Assembly (NCBI RefSeq): GCF_013155385.1
Contig: NZ_JABJUQ010000007.1
Span: 746,001 to 810,000 of the forward strand
Length of the DNA stretch: 64,000 bases
Source of the DNA: Bacillus sp. WMMC1349
Lineage (GTDB): Bacteria > Bacillota > Bacilli > Bacillales > Bacillaceae
Direction of reading: 5' to 3'
A program made the translations under genes and the position numbers. Positions 61,714 to 64,000 of the stretch are shown in pieces; position 1 is the stretch's first letter; each line of letters begins with the position of its first letter. Under the pieces are notes generated by a model. It was not told where the DNA came from and did not search any database. It saw nothing but the letters and a program-made list of their open reading frames with translations.

Positions 61714-62259
61714 ATGAATATTAATTTTATAATTGATAGTAAAAATAAAATTGTAATAAGTTGTGAAAGTGATTTAACTGCTTTTTCAGAAGTTTCCGTT
61801 TGGTTGATAAATGAAAATAATGTGGTTTGCAAGTTAGGAAATGACATTTTATTAGAAATTTTATCTTCCTTAAACAATATATTATTAAGAGTCATTAAAG
61901 AAGAACATGCTTTTTATGAACCTGATAGTGTAGGTTACAACTGGAATAAGTGGATTTATAGCCTTCCTGAAGAGCCTGAAGAGGGTGAAGAAGAAGTGGA
62001 CGTATATAGTGATTATTGGATATGGTCGACTAAGAAAACAGGAACATGGTTATATAAGTACGATGAGAAAGATATCGTTTTGGAAATAAGTCCGATTTAT
62101 AGATGGCATTTTGAAGAACCCGAAAATAATTTAGATTATGTTTCGTTTAAAGAATTTATTAATGACTATAAAGTTATTCTAAGAAAAAAAATTGATTTTA
62201 AAATAGCAAAAGATTGGCAAGCTGAATGTCAAAGATATATGGAATTAATTAAAAAATGA
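61714..62259 (+). CDS. Probable immunity protein of the LXG toxin
   Basis: A 181-residue acidic cytosolic protein with no signal peptide, starting two bases after the toxin stop. Distinctive parts: SVGYNWNKWIYSLPEEPEEGEEEVDVY and WIWSTKKTGTWLYKYDEKDIVLEISPIYRWHFEEPE. No family named. Close coupling to a polymorphic toxin is the usual mark of its neutralising partner. It is intact although the toxin has lost its 5' end. Confidence 0.65.
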   Translation: MNINFIIDSKNKIVISCESDLTAFSEVSVWLINENNVVCKLGNDILLEILSSLNNILLRVIKEEHAFYEPDSVGYNWNKWIYSLPEEPEEGEEEVDVYSDYWIWSTKKTGTWLYKYDEKDIVLEISPIYRWHFEEPENNLDYVSFKEFINDYKVILRKKIDFKIAKDWQAECQRYMELIKK

Positions 62260-62323
62260 AAGTAAAGTAGATTGACTTTTCCATTCAAAGTTTCTTACAG
62301 CCCCTTTTCACATAGGGCCTTTT

Positions 62324-63251
62324 CTATTTAAAAAGCTCTGTCCAAGTAACCCTCCCAACAATCCCATCCACAGCCAGACCATTCGCCCTTTGAAAAGCTC
62401 TCACAGCCTTCTCAAGTCCATGACCAAAGATAGAATCCAGACCATTCACATCATATCCCTTACAGATCAACAATGCTTGAAGAATCCAAGTGATATTTCC
62501 TTTTGCTCCTTTACGGACATTTACGACAGCCGCATGAGTTTTCGGTCCCCAGACCCCATCAACGACAAGACCGGCATGAAATTGCTTATTTAATTCGGTC
62601 TGGAAGCCCTTAAGCAAGGCTTTATATGTTTCAGGCCCTTGATAACCGTCTACTTTAATATTGAGCTTATATCGTTTATTTAAGGTGCTCTGAATGGTTC
62701 TGAGAATCGCACGACCACCACTGGAAGATGATTTCTTTGACGACGGCTTTTTATCTGATGTAGGAACCGCTGGTGTTGCGTTGTTTACTGTTGATACGAG
62801 GACTGGACGTTTACCAGCTTGTAATTGGCTCAAACTTAAACCGCCCATCATCTCTAAATGTGGGTAATCTTTAAAGCTCCTCCAATCCCCTTCCCCATGC
62901 AAATCCTAAAACTTTTGCAATTTGAGCGACTCTTTTCCATTTGGAATTAACAGTCCAGATTGCTGTTTTGCCATCTGAGGATAATAAAACATAATCTACG
63001 GCTAAACCGTAATTGTGGTTAGACTGTCCAGCTCTAGCATGAGTCACAATCTTCCCTGGCACAGTACGTCCTTTCGCATACAGCTTATTTTGTTCCGAAA
63101 AAGAACGATAGCCAGATGTCACCTGTACATAAATGTTCTCTTTATATGCCCTTTTGATGACTTCGATCGCTGTTTCTTTTACTACCGGATGGATTCCAGA
63201 TCCCATATTTCGAACAGAACGATCAATCAAGTTTTCTAGTGATACCGTCAT
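62324..63251 (-). pseudogene. Prophage endolysin (M15 L-Ala-D-Glu endopeptidase plus peptidoglycan-binding domains), frameshifted
   Basis: The upstream part (62871-63251) is an M15/VanY-like peptidase: VTSGYRSFSEQNKLYAKGR, SNHNYGLAVDYVLL and the end LGFAWGR. It should continue as GGDWRSFKDYPHLEM, which is found one frame over (from 62902). An extra A in GGGGAAGGGGATTGG near 62885 breaks the frame. The rest is a Ser-rich linker and two peptidoglycan-binding repeats (VDGYQGPETYKAL, VDGVWGPKTHAAV, NGLDSIFGHGLEKAVRAFQ). It cleaves or cleaved peptidoglycan stem peptides at host lysis. Confidence 0.8.
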
Positions 63252-63312
63252 TGTAAAACACCTCTATTTTTTATTTTCAACCATTAAAAGAGACTGCCAA
63301 CCGGCAGCCCTC

Positions 63313-63576
63313 TCATTTTGTTAATCCGTTTTGTTTTAACACTTCTTTTTGCTGCTTACCTTTCTCAGTCACATAGTTGTTTTTATACCAAGCGACAACC
63401 GCCGTAACGATCGTAAACACAGTAGAGCCGACCAAATACAAAGCATCTGCCACCGTGTTGACTTGGTCGTCACTAATCGGCAAAGTACCCTTTCCGAACA
63501 TCATCAAAGTCTGGTTAACGAGTGCAATAAAAAGAAGCACCGTCCGACTGACTGTGCCTTTGTCAACGTTTTTCAT
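63313..63576 (-). CDS. Phage holin of the SPP1/BhlB family
   Basis: An 87-residue protein with two hydrophobic helices ([17 protein letters not shown] and [21 protein letters not shown]) and a charged [13 protein letters not shown] tail, typical of SPP1-type holins. It would open the membrane for the endolysin. AAGGAGG precedes the ATG. It lies 61 bp ahead of the endolysin pseudogene, a prophage lysis order. Confidence 0.85.
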   Translation of the reverse strand: MKNVDKGTVSRTVLLFIALVNQTLMMFGKGTLPISDDQVNTVADALYLVGSTVFTIVTAVVAWYKNNYVTEKGKQQKEVLKQNGLTK

Positions 63577-63939
63577 ATGATGTTTCCTCCTTATTTTTGA
63601 ATAAAGTTAATAAAAAAGCCGTCTACTGCGCTCTCCCCGTACCCTGACTTTAATGAAATGATCACAAGCCGTCATACTGCTGATCCCTACCGCTACATAG
63701 TCAGAATAAACCATATCAAATAGTCTCCGAATCTGCCTGCAGAAATAATGTCACTGCAATCAACATTAATAAACGACTCCTATCATAGATTAACTGTACA
63801 TGAGTGTTGGGAAAATTCCCGCTTTTCGGGAAAACAAACAGAAATCGTTTATAGGAACTGTCTTTGTAGAATCTATTGGTGAGTGGGTGAAAGCGTGCTA
63901 TAAATGAAATGTAAACGCTATAATGAGGAGGATTTATTG
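63577..63939. other. Prophage debris and malA upstream region
   Basis: On the minus strand ~63614-63740 reads FDMVYSDYVAVGISSMTACD then HFIKVRVRGERSRRLFY and a stop, possibly a remnant of a short XkdX-type tail-region protein; this is a weak match. The malA promoter area with two CcpA-like motifs fills the right end (63889 and 63910). Confidence 0.3.
63910..63923 (+). promoter_or_regulatory. cre (CcpA) site before malA
   Basis: TGTAAACGCTATAA matches TGWAANCGNTNWCA except for one base, 17 bp before the ATG. A weaker TGAAAGCGTGCTAT lies at 63889. Carbon catabolite repression of malA is known in B. subtilis. Confidence 0.7.
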
Positions 63940-64000
63940 ATGAAACAATCATATTCAATCGTAATTGCAGGCGGTGGAAGCACGTTTACCCCAGGGATAG
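63940..64000 (+). CDS. malA: 6-phospho-alpha-glucosidase MalA (start only)
   Basis: Only the first 20 codons are in the window: MKQSYSIVIAGGGSTFTPG. This is the N-terminal NAD-binding loop of family GH4 enzymes and matches MalA (GlvA), which hydrolyses maltose-6-phosphate using NAD+ and Mn2+. GAGGAGGA precedes the ATG. It is expected to be followed by malR and malP. Confidence 0.88.
   Translation, partial: MKQSYSIVIAGGGSTFTPGI

Noticed and set aside
1..64000. CRISPR arrays, tRNA or rRNA genes, known riboswitches
   Set aside because: No regularly spaced direct repeats and no tRNA, rRNA or recognised riboswitch patterns were seen on either strand by eye; a covariance-model scan was not possible.

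Overview
The window looks like chromosomal DNA of a Bacillus close to the B. subtilis group. The evidence is protein identity and gene order: the run yfkO–yfkN–yfkK–yfkH–yfkF–yfkD–yfkAB–(yfjT)–pdaA–yfjQ–yfjP–yfjO, then acoABCL-acoR, a trace of yfjF, an LXG-toxin locus and the start of malA, follows the order I know from B. subtilis. Species cannot be fixed from the sequence alone. No rRNA, tRNA or CRISPR array was seen.

Layout. (1) 1-9 kb: a truncated TSUP permease, then a polysaccharide locus with a LamG-glycosyltransferase fusion, a glycosyltransferase-sulfotransferase fusion, a sugar-nucleotide SDR, and an aminotransferase / oxidoreductase / UDP-sugar 6-dehydrogenase set of the kind that makes amino-uronic acid sugar nucleotides. 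(2) 8.9-12.5 kb: yvaDEF (SMR efflux plus TetR), an alpha/beta hydrolase, and a DUF24/HxlR regulator divergent from the nitroreductase gene yfkO. (3) 12.6-31.1 kb: mostly conserved backbone (transporters, YfkN nucleotidase, YfkH, YfkD, YfkAB, PdaA, GldA, CorA-type YfjQ, YfjP glycosylase, YfjO RNA methyltransferase), with two decayed small genes (yfkI-like, yfjT-like) and two copies of a dispersed hairpin-rich repeat.

(4) 31.2-52.5 kb: an accessory block where B. subtilis has only yfjN-yfjM-yfjL between yfjO and acoA. It holds a wrecked type I restriction hsdR gene with an intact GIY-YIG gene, orphan immunity-like genes (DUF3885, CPCC, DUF4275), an IS3 fragment, a small Cys-rich protein behind a strongly structured leader, a Crp-like regulator, a fructose-type PTS operon with its own PRD regulator, an ECF sigma / anti-sigma pair, a macrolide-type glycosyltransferase and the niacin transporter niaP. 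(5) 52.4-59.1 kb: acoABCL for acetoin catabolism, with a textbook sigma-54 promoter, a palindromic enhancer-like site and a CcpA-type cre over the acoR promoter.

(6) 59.1-63.9 kb: a decayed yfjF, a 27-residue holin-like toxin with the layout of a type I toxin-antitoxin pair, a 5'-truncated LXG polymorphic toxin with an adjacent immunity gene, and prophage lysis remnants (frameshifted M15 endolysin, intact holin). The window ends in the first codons of malA, preceded by a cre site.

The 21-kb accessory block and the region before malA carry most of the pseudogenes and repeats. The most interesting items are the GT2-sulfotransferase fusion in an apparent amino-uronate locus, the pseudoknot-capable leader at 33785-33875, the type I toxin-antitoxin locus at 59.4-59.7 kb, and the truncated LXG toxin that still keeps its immunity partner.
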